A DNA stretch of 64,000 nucleotides, taken from the NCBI RefSeq assembly GCF_000969445.1, contig NZ_JZEY01000061.1, positions 979,501 through 1,043,500 of the forward strand, read 5' to 3'. The stretch is from Devosia chinhatensis (GTDB lineage: Bacteria > Pseudomonadota > Alphaproteobacteria > Rhizobiales > Devosiaceae). Below the pieces are notes generated by a model. That model worked only from the letters and a program-made list of their open reading frames with translations. It was not told the origin of the DNA and searched no databases. Below, piece after piece: positions 53,800 to 64,000 of the stretch. A program made the position numbers and the translations under genes. Position 1 is the first letter of the stretch. Each line of letters begins with the position of its first letter.

Positions 53800-54921
53800 A
53801 TGAAAGTCACGCTCGAACGCAACCATCTGCTCAAGTCGCTGAGCCATGTGCATCGCGTCGTCGAACGTCGCAACACCTATCCCATCCTGGCCAATGTGCT
53901 GTTCAAGGCCGCAGATGACCGCGTCGAGCTGCGCGCCACCGACCTCGACATCGAGGTGACCGAGAGCCTGCCGGCCATGGTTTCGACGCCTGGCTCGACC
54001 ACCGTGCCGGCCCATACGCTCTACGAAATCGTCCGCAAGCTGTCCGACGGGTCCGAAGTGCGGCTCGAGACCGATGGCGGCGAGAACATGGTGCTGACTT
54101 CCGGCCGCTCGCGCTTCAACCTCGCCTGCCTGTCGCCGGACAGCTTTCCCGATCTCAAATCGGGCGCCTTCGCCCATGAATTCGATATCGCCGCCGCCTC
54201 GCTGCGCGAGCTGATCGAACGCACCCAGTTTGCCATTTCCAACGAGGAAACGCGCTACTACCTCAACGGCATCTATTTCCATGCCGTCGAGAACAGCGCC
54301 ACGGGCAGCCTTTTCCGCGCCGTGGCGACCGACGGCCACCGCATGGCCCGCGCCGAAATCGCCGCGCCTTCTGGCGCCGAGGGCATGCACGGCATCATCG
54401 TGCCGAAAAAGACCGTGGGCGAAGTCCAAAAGCTTCTCGATGGCGTTGACGGCGACGTGAAGGTCGAGGTCTCCGACACCAAGATCCGCTTCACCGTCGG
54501 CACGGTCGTGCTGCTGAGCAAGCTCATCGAGGGCACCTTCCCCGATTACGACCGCGTGACCCCCAAGAACAACGACAAGCAGATGCTGGTCGACAAATCC
54601 GGTTTCGCCATTGCGGTGGATCGTGTCTCGACCATCGCCTCGGATCGCGGCGGCAAGGCGGTCAAGCTGTCGGCGCAGAGCGGGCTCCTCGAGCTCTCGG
54701 TTACCAATCCTGATCACGGCACTGCCAGCGAGGAAGTGGCCGTCGACTTCGACACTGACGGGTTTGAAATCGGCTTCAATGCCCGATACCTGCTCGACAT
54801 CATCCAGCAGATCCGCTCGGAAAATGCGGTCTTCCTGTTCAACGACGCCAATTCCCCGACCCTGGTCAAGGAAGAGGGCGAGGCCAACGCCCTCTACGTG
54901 CTGATGCCGATGCGGGTCTAG
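53800..54921 (+). CDS. dnaN: DNA polymerase III beta subunit (sliding clamp)
   Basis: The 373-residue clamp has the three-fold repeated domain structure: KVTLERNHLLKSLSHVHRVV at the start, then ATDGHRMARAEIA in domain 2, and the C-terminal peptide-binding pocket ending ALYVLMPMRV. Two clamps form a ring around DNA and hold polymerase III. It lies in the dnaA-dnaN-recF-gyrB order typical of bacterial origins, although in this order the origin is often elsewhere. Confidence 0.97.
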   Translation: MKVTLERNHLLKSLSHVHRVVERRNTYPILANVLFKAADDRVELRATDLDIEVTESLPAMVSTPGSTTVPAHTLYEIVRKLSDGSEVRLETDGGENMVLTSGRSRFNLACLSPDSFPDLKSGAFAHEFDIAAASLRELIERTQFAISNEETRYYLNGIYFHAVENSATGSLFRAVATDGHRMARAEIAAPSGAEGMHGIIVPKKTVGEVQKLLDGVDGDVKVEVSDTKIRFTVGTVVLLSKLIEGTFPDYDRVTPKNNDKQMLVDKSGFAIAVDRVSTIASDRGGKAVKLSAQSGLLELSVTNPDHGTASEEVAVDFDTDGFEIGFNARYLLDIIQQIRSENAVFLFNDANSPTLVKEEGEANALYVLMPMRV

Positions 54922-54938
54922 GCTGCGTCCCGAAGGGG

Positions 54939-55003
54939 AAATCGCGCCAGTGGAGCGATTTGAGCTGACGAGGCCTGAAGAGCTATGCTCTCAGGGCCCG
55001 GAT
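54939..55003. repeat. two-hairpin repeat, copy B (dnaN-recF)
   Basis: AAATCGC / GCGATTT forms the first hairpin with GCCAGTGGA between the arms (54939-54961). The second part, with TGAAGAGCTATGCTCTCAGG, folds as a longer stem around TAT. It aligns base by base with copy A except for stem changes that keep pairing. It sits 17 bp after the dnaN stop. Confidence 0.7.
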
Positions 55004-55062
55004 GTGCGGCATATTCGATCACTTTCAACCTCAAAGGAATGGGGGCGGCGCGGAGTGACATC

Positions 55063-56178
55063 ATGATCCGCCACATTTCCCGCCTGCGCCTCACCGCCTT
55101 TCGCAATTATGCCTCGGCCGCGCTTGATCTCGATTCCCGCCATGTCGTGCTGACCGGCTCCAATGGCTCGGGCAAGACCAATCTGCTCGAGGCCGTCTCT
55201 GTGCTCTCTCCGGGGCGCGGCCTGCGTGGGGCCAGTTTTGAGACGCTGCAATCGCAGGGTTCCGACCTGCCCTGGGCGGTTGCCGCCTCCATCGAGGCCT
55301 ATGACGGCCCGGCCGATATCGGCACGGGGGCGACGCCCGAAGGCGGGCGGCGCGTGCGCATCAACGGCGCCAATGCCCGCTCCATCGAGGCGATGAGCGA
55401 TTATCTGCGCGTGCTCTGGCTGACCCCGGCCATGGACGGCCTGTTTTCCGGCCCGGCCGGCGACCGGCGGCGCTTTCTCGATCGTCTCGTGACGACGCTC
55501 GTGCCTGCCCATGCCTCGGCCGTCTCCGACTTCGAAAAGGCCATGCGCCAGCGCAACCGGCTGCTCGAGGAGGATGGCGATCCGCGCTGGCTCTCGGCGG
55601 TAGAGGCGCAGATGGCCGAATTGGGCGCCTCGGTTCATCTCAACCGCACCGACAGCCTGGTTTCGCTGCAGGCACTGATCGCCGAGAGTCTCGACGATGC
55701 CAGTTTCCCAGCGGCCATCCTGTCGCTGACGCCCCTGTTCGACGATGTGCCCGAACCGGCCACCTCGGCAGCGCTGGAGAGCCTCCTTGCGCAACGCTGG
55801 CATGCCCTGCGCAGCCTTGATCGGGCGGCAGGACGCACCACATCGGGTCCACACCGGATCGATCTCGAAGTGCTGCATGCCCAAAAGCACATGCCGGCAG
55901 CCCTCGGCTCCACCGGTGAGCAGAAGGCGCTGCTGATCGGGCTGATCCTGGCCCATGCGCGGCTGGTGCGCTTGCGCACGGGGATCACGCCCTTCCTGCT
56001 GCTCGACGAGATTGCCGCCCATCTCGATCCGGACCGCAGGCGGGCGCTTTTCCTGGCGCTGGACGGGCTGGGAACGCAATGTTTCCTCACTGGCACGGAC
56101 GCCATGCTCTTCGAGGCGCTGGGTGACCGGGCGCAGCGCATTTCGGTCCGCGACGGCCGGCTGGAGCTGCGGCCCTGA
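55063..56178 (+). CDS. recF: DNA replication and repair protein RecF
   Basis: The 371-residue SMC-like ATPase has Walker A LTGSNGSGKTNLLEAV near residue 30-45, the signature region STGEQKALLIGLILAHA, and Walker B PFLLLDEIAAHLD. RecF loads RecA at single-strand gaps through RecOR. ATG at 55063 gives the family N-terminus RHISRLRLTAFRNY and follows GGAG. Confidence 0.96.
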   Translation: MIRHISRLRLTAFRNYASAALDLDSRHVVLTGSNGSGKTNLLEAVSVLSPGRGLRGASFETLQSQGSDLPWAVAASIEAYDGPADIGTGATPEGGRRVRINGANARSIEAMSDYLRVLWLTPAMDGLFSGPAGDRRRFLDRLVTTLVPAHASAVSDFEKAMRQRNRLLEEDGDPRWLSAVEAQMAELGASVHLNRTDSLVSLQALIAESLDDASFPAAILSLTPLFDDVPEPATSAALESLLAQRWHALRSLDRAAGRTTSGPHRIDLEVLHAQKHMPAALGSTGEQKALLIGLILAHARLVRLRTGITPFLLLDEIAAHLDPDRRRALFLALDGLGTQCFLTGTDAMLFEALGDRAQRISVRDGRLELRP

Positions 56179-56252
56179 AATCCCCCGGAAATGGGCTCGA
56201 AACGGCCAATTTCCTTGGGGTTTGCCCCCTGTTCCGATAGAACGGAACGTGA

Positions 56253-58730
<2,478 letters not shown>

Positions 58731-58748
58731 CCAGTAGCCACGACGCGG

Positions 58749-58775
58749 CTAAATCTCCCCGGTGGGGAGATTTAG
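58749..58775. repeat. perfect 12 bp hairpin after gyrB
   Basis: CTAAATCTCCCC and GGGGAGATTTAG surround GGT. The core CCGGTGG and flanking A/T ends match the first hairpins of the repeats at 53451 and 54939, with other arm bases changed but still paired. It lies 18 bp after the gyrB stop and may act in 3' processing; no T run follows. Confidence 0.7.
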
Positions 58776-58841
58776 CAGGCCGGGCCATCCGACAGAAGCC
58801 GGCCTGGCCTTGATGGATAACCGCTCAGTTCGCAGCCGACA

Positions 58842-59393
58842 TCAGCGCGGTGCGCGCTTGGCCAGGATGCGCTGCAAGGTGCGCCGGTGCATGTTGAGCC
58901 GGCGCGCGGTTTCCGAGACATTGCGGTCGCAGAGCTCGTAGACGCGCTGGATATGCTCCCAGCGCACCCGATCGGCCGACATCGGGTTTTCCGGCGGCTC
59001 GGGCTTGTCTTCGCCGGTGGCCAGCAGAGCATTGATGACATCGTCGGCATCGGCAGGCTTGGAAAGATAATCCATTGCCCCGAGCTTCACGGCGGTGACG
59101 GCAGTCGCGATATTGCCATAGCCGGTCAGCACGATGGCGCGCGCATCGGCGCGTTTCTGGTGGAGGGCCGACACCACGTCGAGCCCGTTCCCGTCCTCGA
59201 GCCGCAGGTCGACCACGGCATAGGCCGGTGGGCGTTCGGCCACTGCCGCCAGGCCATCGGCAACGCTGCCGGCAATGCGTACTTCGAAGCCCCGCCGCGC
59301 CATTGCGCGTTCGAGGCGGCCCAGAAAGGCGACGTCATCGTCCACGAGCAGCAGGCTCGGATCGGTCGCCAGAAGATCTTCGATCGTGTTCAT
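58842..59393 (-). CDS. actR: redox response regulator, ActR/RegA type
   Basis: The 183-residue regulator has a receiver domain with phospho-acceptor Asp62 (AVVDLRLEDG) and the conserved lysine in YLSKPADADD. A proline-rich hinge (KPEPPENP) leads to the Fis-type HTH NVSETARRLNMHRRTLQRIL, the highly conserved RegA/ActR/PrrA tail. It controls respiration, redox and sometimes nitrogen or carbon fixation genes. ATG at 59393 gives the standard length. It lies 38 bp downstream of the sensor gene. Confidence 0.92.
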   Translation of the reverse strand: MNTIEDLLATDPSLLLVDDDVAFLGRLERAMARRGFEVRIAGSVADGLAAVAERPPAYAVVDLRLEDGNGLDVVSALHQKRADARAIVLTGYGNIATAVTAVKLGAMDYLSKPADADDVINALLATGEDKPEPPENPMSADRVRWEHIQRVYELCDRNVSETARRLNMHRRTLQRILAKRAPR

Positions 59394-59431
59394 GGCTTTT
59401 CCATAATCGCTTGCTGACGATACGTCAAAAT

Positions 59432-60754
59432 TCACCCACCGGATCGCAGGTCCAATGCATTGCGCTGCCAGGCGATGGTCACCCGCGCGTGTCCGCCCGG
59501 TTCGGCATTGTCGAAACGCAGCCGGGCGCCGGTTCGCTCCAGCAAGGTCTTGGCGATGAAGATGCCCAGGCCCAGCCCGCCCGGTTGATGCGCGTCGCTC
59601 CCCGCCGGATCGCGCGGGCGGCTGGTGAGATAGGGTTCGCCCAGCCGGGCGATGAGCTCGGGCGCAAAGCCCTTGCCGTCGTCGGTGATCGACACGGTGA
59701 TCTCGGCCGGGTCCCAGGCGCTTTCGATGCGCACGGTCTGGGTGGCAAAATCGGTGGCATTCTCGATGAGATTGCCCAGCCCGTAGAGCAGCCCTACCGA
59801 GCGCGGGAAGACCGGCGCTGCGCCGGCCGCCTTTTCCGAATAGAACAGGATGACTTTTCCCCGTCCTTCATGCGGGCGGGCGACTTCGGCGAGGATGTCG
59901 GTAAGCGGGGCTTCGGCGAAGAGATCGGCCGGCTCGTTGCCCAGATTGCGCAGCTTGGCGAGGATGGCCCGGCACCGGGCCGATTGCGCGATGATCAGCT
60001 CCACGTCCTCGGCCAATTGGCTGCCCTCCTCCACCTCGGCGCGCATTTCCTTGGCGGCCAGGGCGATGGTGGAGAGCGGCGTGCCCAGCTCGTGCGCGGC
60101 AGCGGCAGCCAGCCCATCGAGCGCCGACAGCTGCTCGCGACGCGACAGGGCCAGCTCGGTCGCCGAGAGCGCATCGGCGATCTGGCGGGAATCGTGGGCC
60201 ACCCTATTGGTATAGGCGGCGATAAAGACCACGCCGCAAATGATCGACACCCAGATGCCGATGACATAGATGCGGTTAAAGACCAGCCGCTCCGCCGGGT
60301 CCCAGGGCAGGGGCAGGTGCACGACGGAAATCAGCGAGGCGACGGCGCAGGCCAGAAACGCGATCAGGAGGGTCTGGCGCTGCGGCAGCGTCGTGGCCGA
60401 GACCGAAACGGGCGCCAGCAGCAGCAGCGAGAACGGGTTTTGCAGCCCCCCGGTCAGGGCCAGGAGTCCCCCGAGCTGGCAGAGGTCGAAGGTCAGTTGC
60501 AACGCCGCGACCCGCGGGGTGAGCCGCATATTGGCGCCGAAGCGCCAGACAAGGCCGATATTGAGCGCGGCGGAAAGCGCGATCAGCCCGAGACAGGCCA
60601 GAAGCGGGAGCGGGAAGCCAAGCCCCAGATAGACAAAGAGCACGCCGATCGTCTGCCCCACCACGGCAAGCCAGCGCAGCACGAGCAGCGATTGCAGGCG
60701 CAGCGGGCGCCATCCGGCGGGAAACAGATTGGGCAGCGGCGAGGGGCTGGTCAT
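59432..60754 (-). CDS. actS: redox sensor histidine kinase, ActS/RegB type
   Basis: The 440-residue sensor has six transmembrane helices with the ubiquinone-linked GGLQNPFS motif, then the H box AAAAHELGTPLSTIAL. The redox-active cysteine is in QSARCRAIL. ATPase boxes NLIENATDFA, DDGKGF and GLGLGIFIAKTLLE follow. It phosphorylates ActR in a redox-dependent way. ATG at 60754 follows GAGGAGGCC and is preferred over 60784. Confidence 0.92.
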   Translation of the reverse strand: MTSPSPLPNLFPAGWRPLRLQSLLVLRWLAVVGQTIGVLFVYLGLGFPLPLLACLGLIALSAALNIGLVWRFGANMRLTPRVAALQLTFDLCQLGGLLALTGGLQNPFSLLLLAPVSVSATTLPQRQTLLIAFLACAVASLISVVHLPLPWDPAERLVFNRIYVIGIWVSIICGVVFIAAYTNRVAHDSRQIADALSATELALSRREQLSALDGLAAAAAHELGTPLSTIALAAKEMRAEVEEGSQLAEDVELIIAQSARCRAILAKLRNLGNEPADLFAEAPLTDILAEVARPHEGRGKVILFYSEKAAGAAPVFPRSVGLLYGLGNLIENATDFATQTVRIESAWDPAEITVSITDDGKGFAPELIARLGEPYLTSRPRDPAGSDAHQPGGLGLGIFIAKTLLERTGARLRFDNAEPGGHARVTIAWQRNALDLRSGG

Positions 60755-60935
60755 GGCCTCCTCATAGCCCATTTTTTCACGCAACGGGCACCATTTTCAG
60801 CGGCGCGGACGGCTGTCACAAGTGGCGTTAGGTAAGTTTGCGCGTATTTCAAGACCAAAAAATCCACAGGCACATTCTTGATCCTGTGCCGGCCGGGGCC
60901 ATTTTAGGGTCATCGTGACTGGGAGACTGAACGAC

Positions 60936-61400
60936 ATGAACACAGCAATCATCAAACCTCAATGGTCGCCTCTGACCATCGGCCTCATGGTCCTTGGCTT
61001 TGTGATCTTCTGGCCCCTGGGCCTGGCCGTGCTCGGCTACATCCTGTGGGGTGAGAAGTTCGGCGGCTCTGCCGACAAGGCCCAGGCCTACTGGAACAAA
61101 GGATGCAGCTACGTGCGCAGCAATACCAAGAATGCCGGCTTCGGCCGCAGCACTTATGCCAGCTCGGGCAATGCCGCCTTTGACGATTATCGTGCCGAGC
61201 AATTGCGTCGCCTCGAAGAGGAACGCGCCCGTCTCGACGCCGAGATCGACGCCTTCCACGAATATATGGCCAACCTCCGCAAGGCCAAGGATCGCGAGGA
61301 ATTCGACCGCTTCATGAGCGAACATCGCGGCAACCGCCAGGGCTACGGCGATCAGGCGCCAAAGAATCAGGACAGCTGGGGCAACCCAAATAACGGCTAG
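60936..61400 (+). CDS. DUF2852 membrane-associated protein
   Basis: The 154-residue protein has one or two N-terminal hydrophobic helices (LTIGLMVLGFVIFWPLGLAV), then a helical region with likely coiled coil (AEQLRRLEEERARLDAEIDA). It matches DUF2852, a family common in alphaproteobacteria with no known function. The C-terminus is hydrophilic (GNRQGYGDQAPKNQD). Confidence 0.88.
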   Translation: MNTAIIKPQWSPLTIGLMVLGFVIFWPLGLAVLGYILWGEKFGGSADKAQAYWNKGCSYVRSNTKNAGFGRSTYASSGNAAFDDYRAEQLRRLEEERARLDAEIDAFHEYMANLRKAKDREEFDRFMSEHRGNRQGYGDQAPKNQDSWGNPNNG

Positions 61401-61540
61401 CCCGTTATAGCTCCCGACTTCCCGATCTCCTGAAGCCGGTTCTTCCCAACGGCCACTGCGGCGCCCCGAAAGGGGCGCCATTTTTATGCGCATTGCCCGG
61501 CGCGCGGCGCTAGACTGGCGCAGTCGATTCCTTTGTTCCC

Positions 61541-62296
61541 GTGCCGATGTTTTCTTTCCTGCGGCAAAGACCCGTCCCGCCCAGCGTCACCCATGTCGAT
61601 CTCGATGGGGTGCGGACGGCTGTCGCCGTGCGGGTGAGCAAGCGGTCGCGCTCCTTCCGGCTGTCGCTGCCCTCGACCGGGCCGCTACTGAGCGTGCCCG
61701 AGGGGGCGCGCTGGAGCGATGCCGAGGCGTTCCTCGATCGGCATCGGCACTGGCTGGCAGCCCGCCTGCCGCGGACGGCCCAGGGACAGGTTCTGGCTGA
61801 AGGCATTGATCTTCCCCTGCGGGGTGTGCCGCATCGCGTCGTCGCCTCGGGCCAGCTCCGCGGTCGCGTCCAGCCCGGCGCCGACGACGATGGCCCGATC
61901 CTGCTTGTCCCGGGAAGCCCGGAACATCTGCCGCGCCGGCTTTATGACTGGCTCAAGGCCGAAGCGCTGGCGGATTTGCAGGCCCGCAGCGCGGTGCACG
62001 CGGCGCGGTTGGGCGTCACTGTCCGGCAGGTGCGCATGCGCAGCCAGTCGAGCCGCTGGGGCTCGTGTTCGTCCACTGGCAATATCAATTACAATTGGCG
62101 ACTGATCCTGGCTCCGCCCCACGTGCTCGATTATGTCGCAGCGCATGAAGTGGCCCATCTTCTGGAAATGAACCATTCGCCCGCCTTCTGGGCCGAGGTC
62201 GAGCGCACCTTGCCCGACATGGCGAAAGGCCGGGCGTGGCTAAAAGCACACGGTCGCGCACTAATGGCCTGGCAGGCGCCCGGAGAAGGGGCGTGA
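61541..62296 (+). CDS. YgjP/DUF45-family metallopeptidase-like protein
   Basis: The 251-residue protein has the zinc-binding motif AHEVAHLLEMNHSPAFW near the C-terminus, preceded by the family segment SQSSRWGSCSSTGNINYNWRL cut into its usual parts. This is the YgjP/SprT-like M48 group; physiological substrates are not known. The frame opens with GTG at 61541; ATG at 61547 is an alternative. Confidence 0.85.
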   Translation: MPMFSFLRQRPVPPSVTHVDLDGVRTAVAVRVSKRSRSFRLSLPSTGPLLSVPEGARWSDAEAFLDRHRHWLAARLPRTAQGQVLAEGIDLPLRGVPHRVVASGQLRGRVQPGADDDGPILLVPGSPEHLPRRLYDWLKAEALADLQARSAVHAARLGVTVRQVRMRSQSSRWGSCSSTGNINYNWRLILAPPHVLDYVAAHEVAHLLEMNHSPAFWAEVERTLPDMAKGRAWLKAHGRALMAWQAPGEGA

Positions 62297-62345
62297 GGCC
62301 CCTTCGTGCCCCGTTCCTGCCGCAATCGAGCGCCTAACAGGTCGC

Positions 62346-62684
62346 ATGCACCGCCTCGTCGCCCTCATCGCGCTGATCTTCGCCTTCGCGTCCCTTGCCG
62401 GGACGACGACCGCGCATGCCCATCGCTATGTCAGCACGCCCATCGTGGTCCTCAACCATGTGGACGAGAACAACGTGGCCATTCCCGTCGTGGTGCAGAT
62501 CCAGCGCGGGGAGATCGACCTTGGCTCGGGCATCGTCATGCCCTGCGGACCGCACCAGGCCATTCCCGTCACCGCGCCGTTATTGCCGCTGGCGCCGGAA
62601 TGCGATGCGCCCATCCCGCAGGCTCATGCCACCGACCAGCGCTGGTCCAACCCGCTGCCGCTGCGACCGCCCATATCCTCCTGA
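62346..62684 (+). CDS. small exported protein of unknown function
   Basis: The 112-residue protein has a clear signal peptide (LVALIALIFAFASLAGTTTAHA) and a mature part with two cysteines (VMPCGPHQAIP, LAPECDAPIP) that could form a disulfide, plus histidine and proline richness at the C-terminus. No family is recognised. It lies 52 bp upstream of the L,D-transpeptidase gene on the same strand. Confidence 0.65.
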   Translation: MHRLVALIALIFAFASLAGTTTAHAHRYVSTPIVVLNHVDENNVAIPVVVQIQRGEIDLGSGIVMPCGPHQAIPVTAPLLPLAPECDAPIPQAHATDQRWSNPLPLRPPISS

Positions 62685-62736
62685 AGAAAAGCCCGCCCTT
62701 TCTTCCCGCTCATGGCCTTTTGTGGCCGAGGATATG

Positions 62737-63423
62737 ATGATGTCGATTGTTTCCGACGCGACCCTGTCGCGCCGCGCCGTGCTGGCTGGTCTTGCCAGCT
62801 TCGGCGCCCTTGCCCTTGCCGGTTGTACCACCACCGGCGCTACCCGTACCGCCCCGTCCGAGCCGGTTCGGCCAGCTGTTCCGCCCGAAATCCTGGCGAT
62901 GTATGCCGCGCGCCCCGAGGAAGACCATCCGGTTCCTGCGGCCGATATTTCCATGATGAACCCGATCTACTGGCGCCAGGAAGTGGCCAACACCACCGGT
63001 GAGGCCGAAGGCGCGGTGGTGGTGGATACGGCCAATTACTTCCTTTATTTCACCATGCCCAATGGCCGCGCCATGCGTTACGGCGTCGGCCTGGGCCGGG
63101 CCGGCTTCGAATGGAGCGGCAAGGGCCACATCGCCTACAAGCGCAAATGGCCGGTCTGGACCCCACCCGCCGAAATGATCGAGCGCCAGCCCGAGCTGGA
63201 AATGTATCGCCATGGCCAGCCGCCGGGCCTGCTCAATGCGCTGGGTGCCCGCGCGCTCTACATCCACCAGGGCAATCGCGACACGCTCTACCGGGTGCAT
63301 GGCACCATGGACGTGGCCACGATCGGCACCGCCGTATCGAGCGGCTGTGTCCGGCTGCTGTTCCAGGATATTATCGACCTGCACGATCGGGTGCCCAACG
63401 GCGCCCCGATCCTCGTGATCTAG
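62737..63423 (+). CDS. L,D-transpeptidase (YkuD family), lipoprotein
   Basis: The product is about 228 residues with an RR-containing lipoprotein signal (SRRAVLAGLASFGALALAGC). The catalytic YkuD domain has the active-site HGTMDVATIGTAVSSGCVR with the nucleophilic cysteine. It crosslinks peptidoglycan between diaminopimelate residues or anchors proteins. Three in-frame ATGs occur at 62734, 62737 and 62740; the spacing from GAGG favours 62737 or 62740. Confidence 0.9.
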   Translation: MMSIVSDATLSRRAVLAGLASFGALALAGCTTTGATRTAPSEPVRPAVPPEILAMYAARPEEDHPVPAADISMMNPIYWRQEVANTTGEAEGAVVVDTANYFLYFTMPNGRAMRYGVGLGRAGFEWSGKGHIAYKRKWPVWTPPAEMIERQPELEMYRHGQPPGLLNALGARALYIHQGNRDTLYRVHGTMDVATIGTAVSSGCVRLLFQDIIDLHDRVPNGAPILVI

Positions 63424-63442
63424 GCACACAAGCTACCAATGC

Positions 63443-63472
63443 AAAAGGCCCCGGTTTCCCGGGGCCTTTTTT
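63443..63472 (+). terminator. rho-independent terminator of the L,D-transpeptidase gene
   Basis: AAAAGGCCCCGG and CCGGGGCCTTTT with a short loop are followed by T residues, 20 bp after the stop. It is placed between convergent genes. Confidence 0.9.
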
Positions 63473-63492
63473 GTGCGTGGTGGTCAGAAAGG

Positions 63493-64000
63493 TCAGTTCC
63501 CGAAGATCAGGTCCATCAGCGTCCGCTGAGAATTCTGCTGCTGGTAGACCGGTTGCTGGCCCATATCGGCAGGCGGGGCGAACTGGCCCTGTTGCTGGGG
63601 CTGGACATAGACCTGCTGGTTCTGCGCGGCCGGGGCGCTGGGGACCCAGACCTGCTCGCCGGTGGCCGGGTCCACCACCAGGATCATCGGCAGGCCGGTA
63701 TCGGGATCGATCGGGGCGCTGTTGTCAAAGCCGTTGCTCTGGCCCTGCAGCGGATAACCGGTCACCGGGTCGATGGCCTGGCCATTGGCGTCATAGGTGA
63801 CGCTCTGGCCCTGGTCGAACTGTTCCCAGCCGCCCTGCTGCGTGCCGTCAGTGATCATCTGGCCGGTCGTGGCATCATATTGCATGCCTGTGGCCGGATC
63901 GGTCATCACACCGGTCTGGATCGGCGGATTGGCCGATTGTCCCTGCACCGGTTGCAGGCCCTCGATCGGCTGGCCTGTGGTGGGATCAATGGCATAGGTC
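63493..64000 (-). CDS. Gln/Pro-rich DPxTG-repeat protein, C-terminal part
   Basis: The frame is open to the right edge, so only the last 169 codons are present. The sequence has degenerate repeats of about 15-20 residues with the core DPxTG (AIDPTTGQPIEG, MTDPATGMQYD, AIDPVTGYPLQG, PIDPDTGLPMI, VVDPATGEQVW), followed by a glutamine-rich stretch and the C-terminus RTLMDLIFGN. No enzyme domain is seen. It may be a surface or cytoplasmic scaffold protein; function is unknown. Confidence 0.75.
   Translation of the reverse strand, partial: TYAIDPTTGQPIEGLQPVQGQSANPPIQTGVMTDPATGMQYDATTGQMITDGTQQGGWEQFDQGQSVTYDANGQAIDPVTGYPLQGQSNGFDNSAPIDPDTGLPMILVVDPATGEQVWVPSAPAAQNQQVYVQPQQQGQFAPPADMGQQPVYQQQNSQRTLMDLIFGN

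Overview
This is a GC-rich chromosomal segment of an alphaproteobacterium in the order Hyphomicrobiales (Rhizobiales). Supporting signs are the rpsT-dnaA-dnaN-recF-gyrB cluster, the divergent irr / fabA-fabB pair, mutM back to back with ubiE-ubiB, an ActS/ActR (RegB/RegA) redox pair, DUF2852 and DUF2259 proteins, and GANTC sites in front of dnaA. The overall gene content resembles Devosiaceae, but that finer placement is inference. No prophage, transposase, CRISPR array or rRNA operon is visible; this is mostly core chromosome with a few accessory transport loci.

Layout. 1-3.0 kb: start of truB, rbfA, an exported protein, a D-2-hydroxyacid dehydrogenase and an SH3-domain protein. 3.0-7.3 kb: a large FAD/Fe-S D-2-hydroxyacid dehydrogenase of the YdiJ type and a LysR regulator, with two clear palindromes as candidate operators. 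7.3-13.8 kb: a CUT1 sugar ABC transporter operon that also encodes two Gfo/Idh/MocA dehydrogenases. 13.8-21.2 kb: a DctB/DctD-type sensor and sigma-54 activator divergent from a tctCBA tripartite tricarboxylate transporter, with a textbook -24/-12 promoter and two upstream palindromes between them; then an Rrf2-type regulator and tRNA-Gly. 21.3-24.4 kb: CnoX-like thioredoxin, LON-domain protein, Trm112-like protein and a ubiquinone-type hydroxylase. 24.4-28.7 kb: two tandem glnK-amtB operons, each preceded by a sigma-54-like promoter and followed by a copy of the same stem-bearing repeat. 28.7-38.5 kb: ftsK, lolA-like, uppP, GST, queG and its neighbours, a hydrolase, and infC with an AUU start codon. 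38.5-47.3 kb: ribokinase, DUF1697, YdeI-like, NAT, irr, fabAB, a MoeB/ThiF protein, DUF2259 and dut. 47.3-58.7 kb: ubiB, ubiE, mutM, rpsT, a 0.9 kb non-coding stretch, dnaA, dnaN, recF, gyrB. 58.7-64 kb: ActR/ActS, DUF2852, a YgjP-like metallopeptidase, an L,D-transpeptidase and the C-terminal part of a DPxTG-repeat protein.

The most interesting parts are regulatory. (1) The tct transporter appears to be driven by sigma-54 and an NtrC-family activator rather than the usual OmpR-type TctD. (2) The duplicated glnK-amtB operons carry nearly identical PII proteins but clearly different ammonium transporters, and a shared repeat downstream whose stem bases covary. (3) Hairpins with covarying arms sit between the replication genes dnaA, dnaN and recF and after gyrB. 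(4) The long rpsT-dnaA gap holds several hairpins and four GANTC sites within 100 bp.
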